Below are positions 30,289 to 39,337 of a stretch of DNA of 44,383 bases, piece after piece. Position numbers and translations under genes: made by a program. Below the pieces are notes generated by a model. It was not told where the DNA came from and did not search any database. It saw only the letters and a program-made list of their open reading frames with translations. The stretch's first letter is position 1. Each line of letters opens with the position of its first letter. The stretch lies in NCBI GenBank assembly GCA_002687905.1, contig NZBM01000014.1, forward strand, positions 1 to 44,383. Direction: 5' to 3'. This stretch comes from a bacterium. GTDB taxonomy: Bacteria; Patescibacteriota; Minisyncoccia; Phycocordibacterales; JABMNX01.

Positions 30289-30712
30289 AGGTTATTTTTC
30301 TGGTATTTTCATCCACTGTCTCTAAAGTAATTTTTTTTGCGCTCTTAGGAATAACACCTTCAATTCTATCCGCCCACTCGACGAATATAAGATTTTTTGG
30401 ATTGTTAACGAAATCTGCCCAACCAAGAGAGCGTAGCTCTTCTGTTGAATCCAGTCTATATGCATCAATGTGAATTAAGTGTTCATAAGAGCGTCCATCA
30501 AGTTTATATATTTTAAGAAGCACAAAAGTAGGACTTGTTACCGTCTGGTTAACACCCAGCACTTCGGCACAGGCCTTAACAAAAGTGGTTTTACCAGAAC
30601 CAAGATCCCCACAGAGAGCTACTACGGTGGAGTTTCCCTCGGGAGTAAGTGAATTAACAAAACCTCTCGCCTCTTTGATGGTCTCCTCTAGCCCTTTTAG
30701 TTTTTTCTCCAT
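30281..30712 (-). CDS. tsaE: tRNA threonylcarbamoyladenosine biosynthesis ATPase TsaE
   Basis: From ATG 30712 it has 143 residues with Walker A (ALCGDLGSGKTTFVKACAEVLG), TSPTFVLLKIY, HIDAYRLDSTEELRSLGW and IFVEWADRI, all hallmarks of TsaE, the ATPase that works with TsaB/TsaD to make t6A37 in tRNA. A GTG at 30718 is an alternative start. It precedes and overlaps polA, so the two are co-transcribed. Confidence 0.94.
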   Translation of the reverse strand: MEKKLKGLEETIKEARGFVNSLTPEGNSTVVALCGDLGSGKTTFVKACAEVLGVNQTVTSPTFVLLKIYKLDGRSYEHLIHIDAYRLDSTEELRSLGWADFVNNPKNLIFVEWADRIEGVIPKSAKKITLETVDENTRKITYA

Positions 30713-30722
30713 ATACACATTC

Positions 30723-30753
30723 TAACAAAACGGGCGCGAGTAGCTCGCGCCCG
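30723..30753 (-). terminator. terminator of the small lipoprotein gene
   Basis: ACGGGCGCGAG/CTCGCGCCCGT stem, then TTTTGTTAG on the minus strand. It abuts the stop codon at 30754. Confidence 0.88.
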
Positions 30754-30945
30754 TCATTGTACTTGTCTTGAGTTCATAAACCGTGCTGCAAGGCACCCTG
30801 CTCTTGCGCCAAGTTGTGGGTCCCTTCCTTGTTTCTCTGCAATCTTTGCACCAAACCAGGTGCTAAGAAAGCTGTTCGGGAAAGGACACGGATTTGCACA
30901 TCCTCCAAGAAGGAGGGTAAATGAGAGTATTAAAGCTGTCCTCAT
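30754..30945 (-). CDS. GC-rich cassette: small lipoprotein
   Basis: The 63-residue protein has a lipoprotein signal: basic start, hydrophobic LILSFTLLLGGC with Cys16 in a lipobox (LGGC). The mature peptide is about 48 residues (CANPCPFPNSFLSTW..., one further pair of Cys) and would be anchored by diacylglycerol. The function is unknown. An AAGGAGG Shine-Dalgarno lies 8 nt before the ATG. It follows the terminator of the next lipoprotein gene upstream, in the same orientation, so it needs its own promoter or read-through. The stop lies against a GC-rich terminator. Confidence 0.75.
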   Translation of the reverse strand: MRTALILSFTLLLGGCANPCPFPNSFLSTWFGAKIAEKQGRDPQLGARAGCLAARFMNSRQVQ

Positions 30946-30985
30946 TTTGGCCTCCTTCCTTTCTTCAAGAGTACGCAGAAATCAA

Positions 30986-31036
30986 AAACGCACAACTTTC
31001 GTTGTGCGTTTCCAGGCGGCGCCGGATTGCGCCGCC
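30986..31036 (-). terminator. double terminator of the 31050-31511 gene
   Basis: First GGCGGCG/CGCCGCC (31015-31036), then AAACGCACAAC/GTTGTGCGTTT (30986-31011) with a T-run (GTTTTTGATTTC) on the minus strand. Confidence 0.85.
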
Positions 31037-31049
31037 TGAATCTCCGGTT

Positions 31050-31511
31050 CTAGCTTCCGAAGAAAAGAACTTTTATGTCCAGATCCACTTCGTGATACGG
31101 CCAACTGCCGTAGCGGAAAGCCCGATGAGCCCTCCTGTACTGCTTAGCGACCGCTGCCACATTTGCGACGCATCTACGGTAACTGCGTAGATTGTTGTAC
31201 CTTTCTCTGAAAAGGCTGATCTGCCTCGGGCCCAGGCTTGAGAACGAATTTGCCTGCCCCTTGACATAAAGATCGGCGAGACACTCCAGAGTCTGGCCGC
31301 CGTAGTTGAAGGGACTTGAGCTTGACCTCATGGAAATCCCGCAGAGGCCATCCATGGAATTTACAACGCCGAGCCATTCGTCTGTGATCTCGAGCGTCTT
31401 CCACTCGTCGTAACAGGGGCCGTCTGTGGAAGAGACCTTCGGCGGTATAGTGCACGCACCGACTATTGCCGGTAGCACAATGCACAACGCTATTTTTAGA
31501 ATTATGCGCAT
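31050..31511 (-). CDS. GC-rich cassette: lipoprotein of unknown function
   Basis: The 153-residue protein has a lipoprotein signal MRIILKIALCIVLPAIVGAC with the lipobox VGAC. The mature part contains further Cys (GPCYDEW, DGLCGIS, LECLADLY, RRCVANV), probably two disulfides, and a helical Arg/Tyr-rich C-terminal half (RERYNNLRSYRRCVANVAAVAKQYRRAHRAF). I recognise no family. GGAGGT lies 4 nt before the start. A near-consensus promoter (31547-31575) and a double terminator frame it. Both it and the following gene would be substrates for lipoprotein-processing enzymes, consistent with the Lnt gene at 3815. Confidence 0.8.
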   Translation of the reverse strand: MRIILKIALCIVLPAIVGACTIPPKVSSTDGPCYDEWKTLEITDEWLGVVNSMDGLCGISMRSSSSPFNYGGQTLECLADLYVKGQANSFSSLGPRQISLFRERYNNLRSYRRCVANVAAVAKQYRRAHRAFRYGSWPYHEVDLDIKVLFFGS

Positions 31512-31546
31512 AGCTACCTCCTTCGGTTGCGCTTTATCCTAAGGCG

Positions 31547-31575
31547 ATACTATCACAAAAAAAGCCCTGTGTCAA
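31547..31575 (-). promoter_or_regulatory. promoter of the 31050-31511 lipoprotein gene
   Basis: CTTGACA (-35 at 31570-31575), 17-nt spacer ending TGA, TAGTAT (31547-31552), minus strand. Confidence 0.85.
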
Positions 31576-31632
31576 GGCATATTTTCTCATACAGAAAGCC
31601 AAAAATAGCCAAAATAGAGTACAATTTATGAA

Positions 31633-33378
31633 ATGCCTACATTTGATGAAAGTAACCAGCAAACTCGCTTAAACGAGCTACGTGAGCGCGAGGAGGAAGA
31701 CCTGGCACGTATTCTCTCTCAGAAATATGGGGTCGGATACGCCGACCTTACAGGTCTTTCTATAAACAATAATGCTCTTAAAATAATCCCTGAAAAAGAC
31801 GCCAGAACTCTTGAGGTTGCCGGCTTTAATAAAGTTGGAAAAATTCTATCTCTTGCAGTCCGAGCACCTCAAAAACCAGAAGTAAGGCAGCTCGTAGAAG
31901 AGCTAACAGAGCGAGGTATGAAGGTTGAAGTATATATGGTTTCAACAAAAAGCCTTGAAAGAGCATGGGAAAGATACAAAGAAATTTCAAGAGCGACTCG
32001 TTCAGAGGCAGGAATGCTTGATATATCAAGTAAAGAAATTGAAAGCACTCTTACAAAACTTGCATCTCTTGAAGATGTTCGAGCTCTTATGGACGGGATG
32101 CTTAAAGAAAAAGGCTCGCACAGAATTTCTAAAATTGTTGAAGTGGTTGTTGCAGGAGCTATGTCTTCACGCGCTTCAGACATTCACATTGAGCCTGCAG
32201 AAACTGACGTAAGACTTAGATACAGGATTGATGGAGTACTTACCGACATACTTTCTTTTGACCAAAAAACTTATTCACTCCTTCTTTCAAGAATAAAACT
32301 TCTATCCGGACTAAAGCTAAACATTAAAAACATGGCGCAAGACGGAAGATTTAGTATTTCAGTTGCAGGGAAAGATATAGAAACACGTACTTCAATACTT
32401 CCGGGCTCATATGGTGAGTCAATTGTGCTTCGTCTTCTTGACCCATCCGCTATATCCGTTGAGATAAGTGCGCTTGGAATTGAGCCGAAGCTTTTAAAGC
32501 TTCTTATGCGCGAAATATCAAAACCGAATGGAATGCTCCTAAACACAGGTCCAACAGGGTCAGGAAAAACTACCACTCTATACGCCTTTTTAAAGAAGGT
32601 TCATAATCCGGAAATTAAAATAATCACAATAGAAGACCCTGTTGAGTACCACTTGGGTGGAATCGTGCAAACCCAAGTTGATAAGAAAAACTACACCTTC
32701 GCAAGTGGTCTTCGCTCAGCACTAAGACAGGACCCTGATGTGATAATGGTTGGTGAAATTCGAGATGAAGAAGTTGCGTCAACTGCAATAAACGCGGCGC
32801 TCACAGGACATCTTGTATTCTCAACCCTCCACACAAACAATGCCGCCGGAACATTCCCACGACTTATTGATCTTGGAATAGATCCAAAAGTTATTAGCTC
32901 CGCAGTTAATGTAACAATGGCACAACGTCTTGTTAGAAAATTACACCAGGAAAAAAGACGCGAGGTAAAACTTGAAGGAAATGCCCTTGAGGAAGTAAAA
33001 AGAATTCTTGATTCTATACAGGACAAAAGCCTTATACCTAAAAACACGAGTGTTATATGGGAGCCGGCTGATGAAACAGACTCTGGGGTTCATTCATACT
33101 ACGGGCGAATAGGAATATTTGAAGCGATAATAGTTGATGAAGAGATTGAAGGGCTTATAAAGACGAATCCTAGTGAACGGGAAATTCAAAAAGCTGCCTT
33201 AAAGCAAGGCAACTTGACTCTTCTTCAAGACGGGATAGTAAAAGTACTAAACGGAGTTACTTCTCTTTCAGAGCTTCAAAGGATGATTGATTTAGGAGGA
33301 GATGATGATATGGTGGAGGAAGCAAAAAATCCAGTGCTTAAACCTCTAAACAATACTTTCAGTGGGAACCAAAAGTAA
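31633..33378 (+). CDS. pilB: type IV pilus assembly ATPase PilB (GspE family)
   Basis: The 581-residue protein has an N-terminal MshEN-like domain (about 15-110) and a GspE/PilB motor: SSRASDIHIEPAETDVRLRYRIDG, Walker A TGPTGSGKTTTLYAFL, Asp box EDPVEYHLGG, Walker B PDVIMVGEIRD, His box GHLVFSTLHTNNAA. The four-Cys zinc site found in many PilB proteins is absent in its usual place. It powers pilus extension with the pilin-like protein at 55-462. It stands alone here; the gap to ruvB holds a weak hairpin and a possible small RNA. Confidence 0.94.
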   Translation: MPTFDESNQQTRLNELREREEEDLARILSQKYGVGYADLTGLSINNNALKIIPEKDARTLEVAGFNKVGKILSLAVRAPQKPEVRQLVEELTERGMKVEVYMVSTKSLERAWERYKEISRATRSEAGMLDISSKEIESTLTKLASLEDVRALMDGMLKEKGSHRISKIVEVVVAGAMSSRASDIHIEPAETDVRLRYRIDGVLTDILSFDQKTYSLLLSRIKLLSGLKLNIKNMAQDGRFSISVAGKDIETRTSILPGSYGESIVLRLLDPSAISVEISALGIEPKLLKLLMREISKPNGMLLNTGPTGSGKTTTLYAFLKKVHNPEIKIITIEDPVEYHLGGIVQTQVDKKNYTFASGLRSALRQDPDVIMVGEIRDEEVASTAINAALTGHLVFSTLHTNNAAGTFPRLIDLGIDPKVISSAVNVTMAQRLVRKLHQEKRREVKLEGNALEEVKRILDSIQDKSLIPKNTSVIWEPADETDSGVHSYYGRIGIFEAIIVDEEIEGLIKTNPSEREIQKAALKQGNLTLLQDGIVKVLNGVTSLSELQRMIDLGGDDDMVEEAKNPVLKPLNNTFSGNQK

Positions 33379-33552
33379 AGGCGTCACATCTAAGGATAGA
33401 CGCAGCTTAAGTATAAAATACAGGGCCGCATCGTCCTTGAATAGCTACCTGAGTGAACTCATTGCTTAGAGGTTCAAGAACTGGATTCAATATAAAAACC
33501 CGCAAATAACAGAAGAGGCGGGCTTTGATGATATTAGCATGGAAACAAATGT
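33379..33552 (+). other. pilB-ruvB intergenic region with a weak terminator and possible small RNA
   Basis: A TATAAA box at about 33411-33416 is followed by a stretch with CTTGAA/TTCAAG enclosing TGAGT/ACTCA (about 33437-33477). It ends in CCCGC/GCGGG (33499-33503 with 33518-33522) and CTTT. The -35 is poor and the T-run short, so a transcript of about 105 nt is only possible. Confidence 0.3.
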
Positions 33553-34572
33553 ATGTCAAGTAAGGATAAAAACGTTGAGACCCCTAAAGACGAGAGCTTT
33601 TTGGACCAAACTCTCCGCCCAGATGTGTGGGATGAGTATATAGGGCAAGGAAAAATAAAGAAAAACCTAAAGATTCTTCTTACGGCCGCAAGCGAGCGCT
33701 CCCACCCACCGGAGCATATTCTTTTTTATGGTCCTCCTGGGCTTGGGAAAACAACACTCGCGCATCTTATAGCAAGGGAGATTGATTCGCAGCTAAAAGT
33801 TACTTCCGGTCCTGCGATAGAGAGAATAGGTGACCTTGCCTCTGTCCTTACAAACCTCACAAAAGGTGAAGTGCTTTTTATTGACGAGATTCATAGACTA
33901 AACAAGACAATAGAAGAGGTGCTCTACCCTGCAATGGAGTCGGGGGTACTTGATATTATTGTTGGAAAAGGTCCTTCGGCAAGAACAATACAGCTTGAGC
34001 TTCCTCCTTTCACTCTTGTGGCAGCAACAACCAGAGTGTCTCTTCTATCGTCTCCTTTAAGGTCTCGTTTTTCCGGAGGAACATTTAGATTAAATTATTA
34101 TGATGAGAAAGAAATAGAGTCCATACTTAAGCGCTCTTCAAAAATTCTAGGTGTAGATGTGGATGATAAGGCAATTGAGGAAATTGCTAAAAGAAGCAGG
34201 TTTACTCCAAGAACCGCAAATTATCTTCTTAAAAGATGTCGCGATTTTGCTCAGGTTAATAAGGGTAATCTATCAAAAGAGAATGTTAATAAGGCGCTAG
34301 AGCTTCTTGAGATTGACGAGTTAGGACTCAATCAGGGCGACAGAGTACTACTTGAGACAATAATTAATAAATTTAGCGGAGGCCCAGTCGGATTAAATAC
34401 ATTATCAGCCGCAACGAGTGAGGAGTCTGGAACTATAGAAGAGGTTCATGAGCCATATTTGATACAAATGGGACTCCTTGAAAGAACTCCCAGAGGAAGA
34501 TCCGCCACAATAAGGGCATATGAACATTTAGGGATTGAGCCACCGGATAATATACAAGATAAACTTCTTTAA
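33553..34572 (+). CDS. ruvB: Holliday junction helicase RuvB
   Basis: The 339-residue AAA+ protein has LRPDVWDEYIGQGKIKKNL at the start, Walker A YGPPGLGKTTLAHLIA, Walker B VLFIDEIHRLN, and sensor/Arg-finger region TTRVSLLSSPLRSRF. The C-terminal winged helix GGPVGLNTLSAATSEESGTIEEV is slightly diverged from the usual GLDTLA. It drives branch migration with RuvA (22630). It is followed one base later by yebC, then ruvC. Confidence 0.97.
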   Translation: MSSKDKNVETPKDESFLDQTLRPDVWDEYIGQGKIKKNLKILLTAASERSHPPEHILFYGPPGLGKTTLAHLIAREIDSQLKVTSGPAIERIGDLASVLTNLTKGEVLFIDEIHRLNKTIEEVLYPAMESGVLDIIVGKGPSARTIQLELPPFTLVAATTRVSLLSSPLRSRFSGGTFRLNYYDEKEIESILKRSSKILGVDVDDKAIEEIAKRSRFTPRTANYLLKRCRDFAQVNKGNLSKENVNKALELLEIDELGLNQGDRVLLETIINKFSGGPVGLNTLSAATSEESGTIEEVHEPYLIQMGLLERTPRGRSATIRAYEHLGIEPPDNIQDKLL

Positions 34573-34573
34573 T

Positions 34574-35104
34574 ATGGCAGGGCATAACAAGTGGTCAAAA
34601 ATTAAACACAAAAAAGCGGCGTCTGATGCCGAGAAGAGCAAGATTTTTGGAAAACTAGCTAGATTAATAACCATTGAGTCAAAAAAGGCTAATGGCGACA
34701 CAAATTCCCCAGGCCTTAGAGCTGTAATTGAAAAAGCAAAAGCCTCAAATATGCCCAAAGACAACATTGAAAGGGCTGTTAAAAAAGGGGTCAGTGCTGA
34801 TGCGGCCTCTCTTGAAGAGGTAGTATACGAGGTATATGGCCCGGGAGGAAGCGCTGTCATAATCTCAGGTCTTACCGACAATAAAAACAGAACAGCTGCA
34901 GAGGTAAAACACCTTCTTTCAAAAAACAATCTATCTCTTGCAGAACCAGGATCAGCACTTTGGGCTTTCAAAAAAGAAGGTGGTGAATATATTCCTACAT
35001 CGGAGCTCCCTATTTCGGATGAGGACGGTGAGAAGCTCTCAAAGCTAATGGAAGATCTTGAGGAACTGGAAGATACTCAAGAAATATACACTAACGCTTC
35101 TTAG
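34574..35104 (+). CDS. yebC: YebC/PmpR family protein
   Basis: From ATG 34574 the protein starts AGHNKWSKIKHKKAASDAEKSK, the family signature, followed by GLRAVIEKAKASNMPKDNIERAVKKG and YEVYGPGGSAVIISGLTDNKNRTA. The usual length is about 240; this one is 176, so the third domain is cut short. Members act as regulators and, more recently, in relieving ribosome stalling. The ruvB-yebC-ruvC linkage is common in bacteria. Confidence 0.93.
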   Translation: MAGHNKWSKIKHKKAASDAEKSKIFGKLARLITIESKKANGDTNSPGLRAVIEKAKASNMPKDNIERAVKKGVSADAASLEEVVYEVYGPGGSAVIISGLTDNKNRTAAEVKHLLSKNNLSLAEPGSALWAFKKEGGEYIPTSELPISDEDGEKLSKLMEDLEELEDTQEIYTNAS

Positions 35105-35106
35105 AT

Positions 35107-35592
35107 ATGAGGGTTTTAGCGATTGACCCAGGATACGACAGGCTTGGTATAGCTATTTTAGATAAAGATGAGAAGGGTTTGGAGACCCTTTTATTTTCAG
35201 CATGCGTTACAACCGACTCCAAAAGTGAATTCCCGGATAGATTAAATAAAGTTGTCCTTGAGACAAAAAAAGCAATGGAAGAGTTTTCTCCAGACGCACT
35301 TTCTATAGAAAAACTTTATATAACAAAAAATCAAAAAACGGCTATGCGGGTGGCAGAGGTTAGAGGAGCTATTATTCAGTCTGCTAGAGAAAATGGACTT
35401 GAGGTTTTCGAATACACTCCACTTCAAATAAAGATTGCTGTTGGTGGTCACGGAAAAAGCGATAAGAAGCAGATTATTTCTATGGTCCCAAGACTAATTG
35501 ATCTTAAAGAGAAAAAAATAAAGTATGACGATGAGTATGATGCAATAGCAATAGGCTTAACCTGCCTTGCTATAGAGAAGAGACTTCAATAA
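35107..35592 (+). CDS. ruvC: Holliday junction resolvase RuvC
   Basis: The 161-residue protein has the RNase H-like acidic residues: Asp in LAIDPGYDRLGIAIL, Glu in SIEKLYITKNQKTA, and the C-terminal DDEYDAIAIGLTCL pair. RuvC cuts junctions held by RuvAB. It starts 2 bp after yebC. Its 3' end overlaps the converging tyrS by 23 bp. Confidence 0.95.
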   Translation: MRVLAIDPGYDRLGIAILDKDEKGLETLLFSACVTTDSKSEFPDRLNKVVLETKKAMEEFSPDALSIEKLYITKNQKTAMRVAEVRGAIIQSARENGLEVFEYTPLQIKIAVGGHGKSDKKQIISMVPRLIDLKEKKIKYDDEYDAIAIGLTCLAIEKRLQ

Positions 35593-36772
35593 ATTTCTTT
35601 TTCCCTACTTTAAATATTCCCCCGCCACCAACAACTGCTTTTATGTCGTCAATCTTTTCATTGTTTGCCATATTTTTAATAGCACCACTCTTAATTAGCC
35701 TTGAAAACTCATTTTTTGAAGAAACCACCTCATGTTTAAGAAAAACTTCAGATAATAAATTATCTTTTTTTGCTCCAACTTTTCTTACATCATCCGGAAC
35801 TCCTCCTTCGCTAAAGGTATTTACAAAACTTTTTTCTGCGCTATCTGCCGCACCCTCACCCCAATACATTTTAACTATCTCATAGGAAAGAGCACTTTTT
35901 GCTTCCCTTGGCCCTTTTTCTATATGTTCTTTAATTTCAGAAGAAGAAATACGAGTTGTGTGAATAAAATATTTTTCAATTAAAGAGTCGTCTATTTTCA
36001 TAATCTTTCCATACATATCATTTGGCTCGTCATTTAGGTTTATAGTATTCCCCCAACTTGAACTCATTTTTCTTCCGTCTATTCCCTCTATCAAGTTAGT
36101 GGTGAGAATGTTTTGGGGCTCTTGTTTGTAATAGTTTTGCATTGTTCTTCCAGACAGAAGATTAAACCTTTGGTCTGTACCACCTATTTCAACATCAGCT
36201 CTAACAGCTACCGAATCATATCCCTGCATTAGAGGATAAAGAACCTCTCTTAAAGAAACTCTTTTGCCAGAATCAAGTCTTTTTTTTATATTTTCTCTTG
36301 CAATAAACTCGGCTAGTGAAAACTGGTTTGCCTGTTCGCCAATTTCTGAATAAGAGAGGTTGTTTAACCACTCGGAATTATGTTTTTTCTCTACCTCATT
36401 TAAATCAAGTATTTTTCCTGCCTGCTCAAAGTAAGTCTTTGCATTATTTTCTACATCTTCCTCTGTTAACATTGGCCTCTCACTTTCTTTGTCTGATGTA
36501 TCTCCTATAACGCCAGTGGCATCTCCAACTATGAAAACTATTTTGTGTCCCAACTCTTGAAAATCTCTAAGTTTAAGAAGGGGTACAGAGCGACCTAGAT
36601 GAAGATTTGGACTTGTTGGATCAATTCCCAACTTAATCCTCAACACATCTCCACTAAGAAGCCTCTTTTTAAGAGAATCTTTCTCTATTACCTCTGAAAC
36701 ACCCCTCGTTAGGAGCTCGTCAATCTTTCCTTCGTCTGTTGTTGCCTTTTTAGATTTTCCAAAACCAAACAT
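35570..36772 (-). CDS. tyrS: tyrosyl-tRNA synthetase
   Basis: The 400-residue class I synthetase has the HIGH-equivalent PNLHLGRSVPLLKL, the GDATGVIGDTSDK segment, the Tyr-specific region YDSVAVRADVEIGGTDQRFN, and the KMSKS-equivalent GRKMSSSWGN. A C-terminal S4-like RNA-binding domain (about 335-400: LSRLIKSGAIK-type) follows. It charges tRNA-Tyr. It has a short N-terminal extension. Divergent from the PBP gene with a 60-bp promoter region. Confidence 0.94.
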   Translation of the reverse strand: MFGFGKSKKATTDEGKIDELLTRGVSEVIEKDSLKKRLLSGDVLRIKLGIDPTSPNLHLGRSVPLLKLRDFQELGHKIVFIVGDATGVIGDTSDKESERPMLTEEDVENNAKTYFEQAGKILDLNEVEKKHNSEWLNNLSYSEIGEQANQFSLAEFIARENIKKRLDSGKRVSLREVLYPLMQGYDSVAVRADVEIGGTDQRFNLLSGRTMQNYYKQEPQNILTTNLIEGIDGRKMSSSWGNTINLNDEPNDMYGKIMKIDDSLIEKYFIHTTRISSSEIKEHIEKGPREAKSALSYEIVKMYWGEGAADSAEKSFVNTFSEGGVPDDVRKVGAKKDNLLSEVFLKHEVVSSKNEFSRLIKSGAIKNMANNEKIDDIKAVVGGGGIFKVGKKKFIEVSSL

Positions 36773-36832
36773 AATGCTTACTTTAGCATACTTTGTAAAT
36801 CCTATATTTATGGTATATATCCCTGTGATACT

Positions 36833-39337
36833 ATGACTAACACTATGGAAAGCCGCGGATTTACACGTATATTTCTTACCTTTTCCCTAGCCCTAGGGCT
36901 CTCTATTGCTGGGTTAATTGTTATTTGGGCTGCAACGCTCCAAATTCCTGATCTTCAGAGTTTTGAGAAAAGGAAGGTAGCTCAGTCAACAAAAATATAT
37001 GACCGAACGGGAGAAATTCTTTTATATGACCTACACGAAAATGTGCAAAGAACTGTAATTCCATATGAAGAAATATCGCGAAATGTAAAAAACGCAACCG
37101 TTGCAATTGAGGACGCAGAGTTTTATGGCCACAAAGGTATAAAACCAAAAGCAATCGCTCGTGCAATCCTTGTTAACCTAACCAGCCTTGGTTTTAGCCA
37201 AGGAGGTTCAACAATAACCCAACAGGTTGTTAAAAACTCTATTCTTACACCTCAAAAACTTATTTCAAGAAAACTTAAAGAATGGGTTCTGGCTCTTAAG
37301 CTTGAGAAAGTACTAAGTAAGGAAGATATTTTAGCTCTCTATTTAAATGAAACCCCTTACGGAGGAAGTATGTATGGTATTGAGGAGGCAAGTCAGGCTT
37401 TCTTTTCCAAATCAGCCGCAGAAATAACAATTGCCGAATCTGCGTATTTGGCAGCGCTTCCACAGGCGCCAACTTACTATTCTCCTTACGGAAACAATAG
37501 AGAAAAACTTGAGGATAGAAAGAATTTAGTTCTTGAAAAGATGTTTGAGAATAAATTTATAAGCGAAGGAGAATATGAAGAAGCTTTTTCAGAAGAAGTT
37601 GAATTTGAGACACAGCAAGATCTTGGTATAAAGGCTCCTCATTTTGTTTTTTATGTAATACAACAACTTGAAGCAAAATACGGGAAGCGCGCACTTGAGG
37701 AGCAGGGTTTTCGGGTAATAACAAGCCTTGATTGGGAGCTGCAAAGGAAAGCGGAAGAAATAGTAAATAGATTTGCGCTTGAGAACGTAGATAAATTTAA
37801 TGCAGAAAACGCTGGGTTGGTTGCGGTTGACCCTAAAACAGGACACATACTTGTAATGGTTGGTTCAAGGAATTACTTTGACGAGGAAATAGACGGAAAC
37901 TTTAATATAACAATCGCAAACAGGCAGCCTGGCTCAGCATTTAAGCCTTTTGTATATGCTACCGCCTTTAAGAAAGGATATACCCCGGAAACCGTTGTTT
38001 TTGACCTTAAGACACAGTTTCAATCAGATTGTGAGCCAGACGATTTAACAAGCGAAGACGGTTGTTATTCTCCAACAAATTACGATGACACGTTTAGGGG
38101 GCCGGTAAGTTTAAGAGATGCTTTAGCCCAGTCAATAAACATTCCTGCTGTTAAAACTCTCTACCTTTCTGGGCTTGGAGATTCATTAAGAACAGCAAAA
38201 GATCTAGGAATATCAACCCTCACAGACATCAACCGCTACGGATTAACACTTGTACTTGGAGGCGGTGAAGTAACTCTTCTTGATATAACAAGCTCTTATG
38301 GAGTGTTTGCAAACGACGGAGTTAGAAATGGACACGCCGCGGTACTTAGGGTTGAAGACGTAAACGGTGTTGTGGTTGAAGAATTTAGAGCTCGCCCGCA
38401 AGAAGTTCTTGACCCGCAAGTCGCAAGACAGATATCTGATGTACTTTCAGATAATGACGCGCGCGCTCCCGCTTTTGGTGAGTTTTCTTATCTCTATTTT
38501 AAAGACATAGACGTAGCTGCTAAAACTGGTACTACAAACGATTTTAGAGACGCTTGGATAGTCGGCTACACACCAAATGTAACTGTTGGAGCGTGGGCAG
38601 GAAACAACGACAACACTCCTATGGATAAAAAGGTGGCTGGCTTTATAATTGCTCCTTTGTGGAATGCTTTTATGAGAGAGGTTCTTTCTCAAACCACAAA
38701 CGAGTCTTTTAAAGTGCCTCTATCTAAAATTGATGAGAATACAAAACCCGTACTTAGAGGAGAGTGGAAGGGTGGAGAACAATTTATAATTGACTCAATA
38801 AGTGGGAAGCTTGCCACTGAATACACACCAATAGAACTTAGGGAGGAAAGAGTTGTAACTGATGTTCATTCGATACTAAATTGGGTTGATAAGAAAGACC
38901 CTACAAACAAGACTCCTAAAAACCCAGAAAATGATTCTCAATTTGAGCTATGGGAATATCCAATACTTGAGTGGGCAAAAGAAAACGGTATACAAACTCA
39001 AGATATTGAGTCTGTTATACCAAAGGAAATAGATGATATTCATGGACCAAGTCTTTCGCCTTCTGTGGAGCTCATTTCTCCTCAACAAAGTGCTTCTTAT
39101 AGTTCAAGCTCTGTAATTCAAGCTCGTATAAGCAAAACATTAAAATTCCCTATATCTAGAGCTGATTATTTTGTAAACAATGTATTTGTGGGTTCTTCCA
39201 CTAAGTCCCCATACTCCCTCAATATAAACCTATCTAGTGTTTCTTCTTTAGGGAAAACAAACATTTTGAAAGTTGTTGTTTATGACTCTGTATTAAATAA
39301 AGGAGTAGATGAGGTGTTTTTCTCTACTTCTATTTAG
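36833..39337 (+). CDS. class A penicillin-binding protein (transglycosylase plus transpeptidase)
   Basis: The 834-residue protein has a TM anchor (about 14-36) and a GT51 domain (NATVAIEDAEFYGHKGI with catalytic Glu; GGSTITQQVVKN). The transpeptidase has SxxK in RQPGSAFKPFVYA, SxN in SQSINIPAVKT and KTG in VAAKTGTTNDFRDAW. The last 100 or so residues are an Ig-like domain (SPSVELISPQQSASYSSSS ... VFVGSSTKSPYSLNINL). It makes peptidoglycan. An ATG at 36845 is an alternative start. The last 4 bp overlap the converging small gene. Confidence 0.95.
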   Translation: MTNTMESRGFTRIFLTFSLALGLSIAGLIVIWAATLQIPDLQSFEKRKVAQSTKIYDRTGEILLYDLHENVQRTVIPYEEISRNVKNATVAIEDAEFYGHKGIKPKAIARAILVNLTSLGFSQGGSTITQQVVKNSILTPQKLISRKLKEWVLALKLEKVLSKEDILALYLNETPYGGSMYGIEEASQAFFSKSAAEITIAESAYLAALPQAPTYYSPYGNNREKLEDRKNLVLEKMFENKFISEGEYEEAFSEEVEFETQQDLGIKAPHFVFYVIQQLEAKYGKRALEEQGFRVITSLDWELQRKAEEIVNRFALENVDKFNAENAGLVAVDPKTGHILVMVGSRNYFDEEIDGNFNITIANRQPGSAFKPFVYATAFKKGYTPETVVFDLKTQFQSDCEPDDLTSEDGCYSPTNYDDTFRGPVSLRDALAQSINIPAVKTLYLSGLGDSLRTAKDLGISTLTDINRYGLTLVLGGGEVTLLDITSSYGVFANDGVRNGHAAVLRVEDVNGVVVEEFRARPQEVLDPQVARQISDVLSDNDARAPAFGEFSYLYFKDIDVAAKTGTTNDFRDAWIVGYTPNVTVGAWAGNNDNTPMDKKVAGFIIAPLWNAFMREVLSQTTNESFKVPLSKIDENTKPVLRGEWKGGEQFIIDSISGKLATEYTPIELREERVVTDVHSILNWVDKKDPTNKTPKNPENDSQFELWEYPILEWAKENGIQTQDIESVIPKEIDDIHGPSLSPSVELISPQQSASYSSSSVIQARISKTLKFPISRADYFVNNVFVGSSTKSPYSLNINLSSVSSLGKTNILKVVVYDSVLNKGVDEVFFSTSI

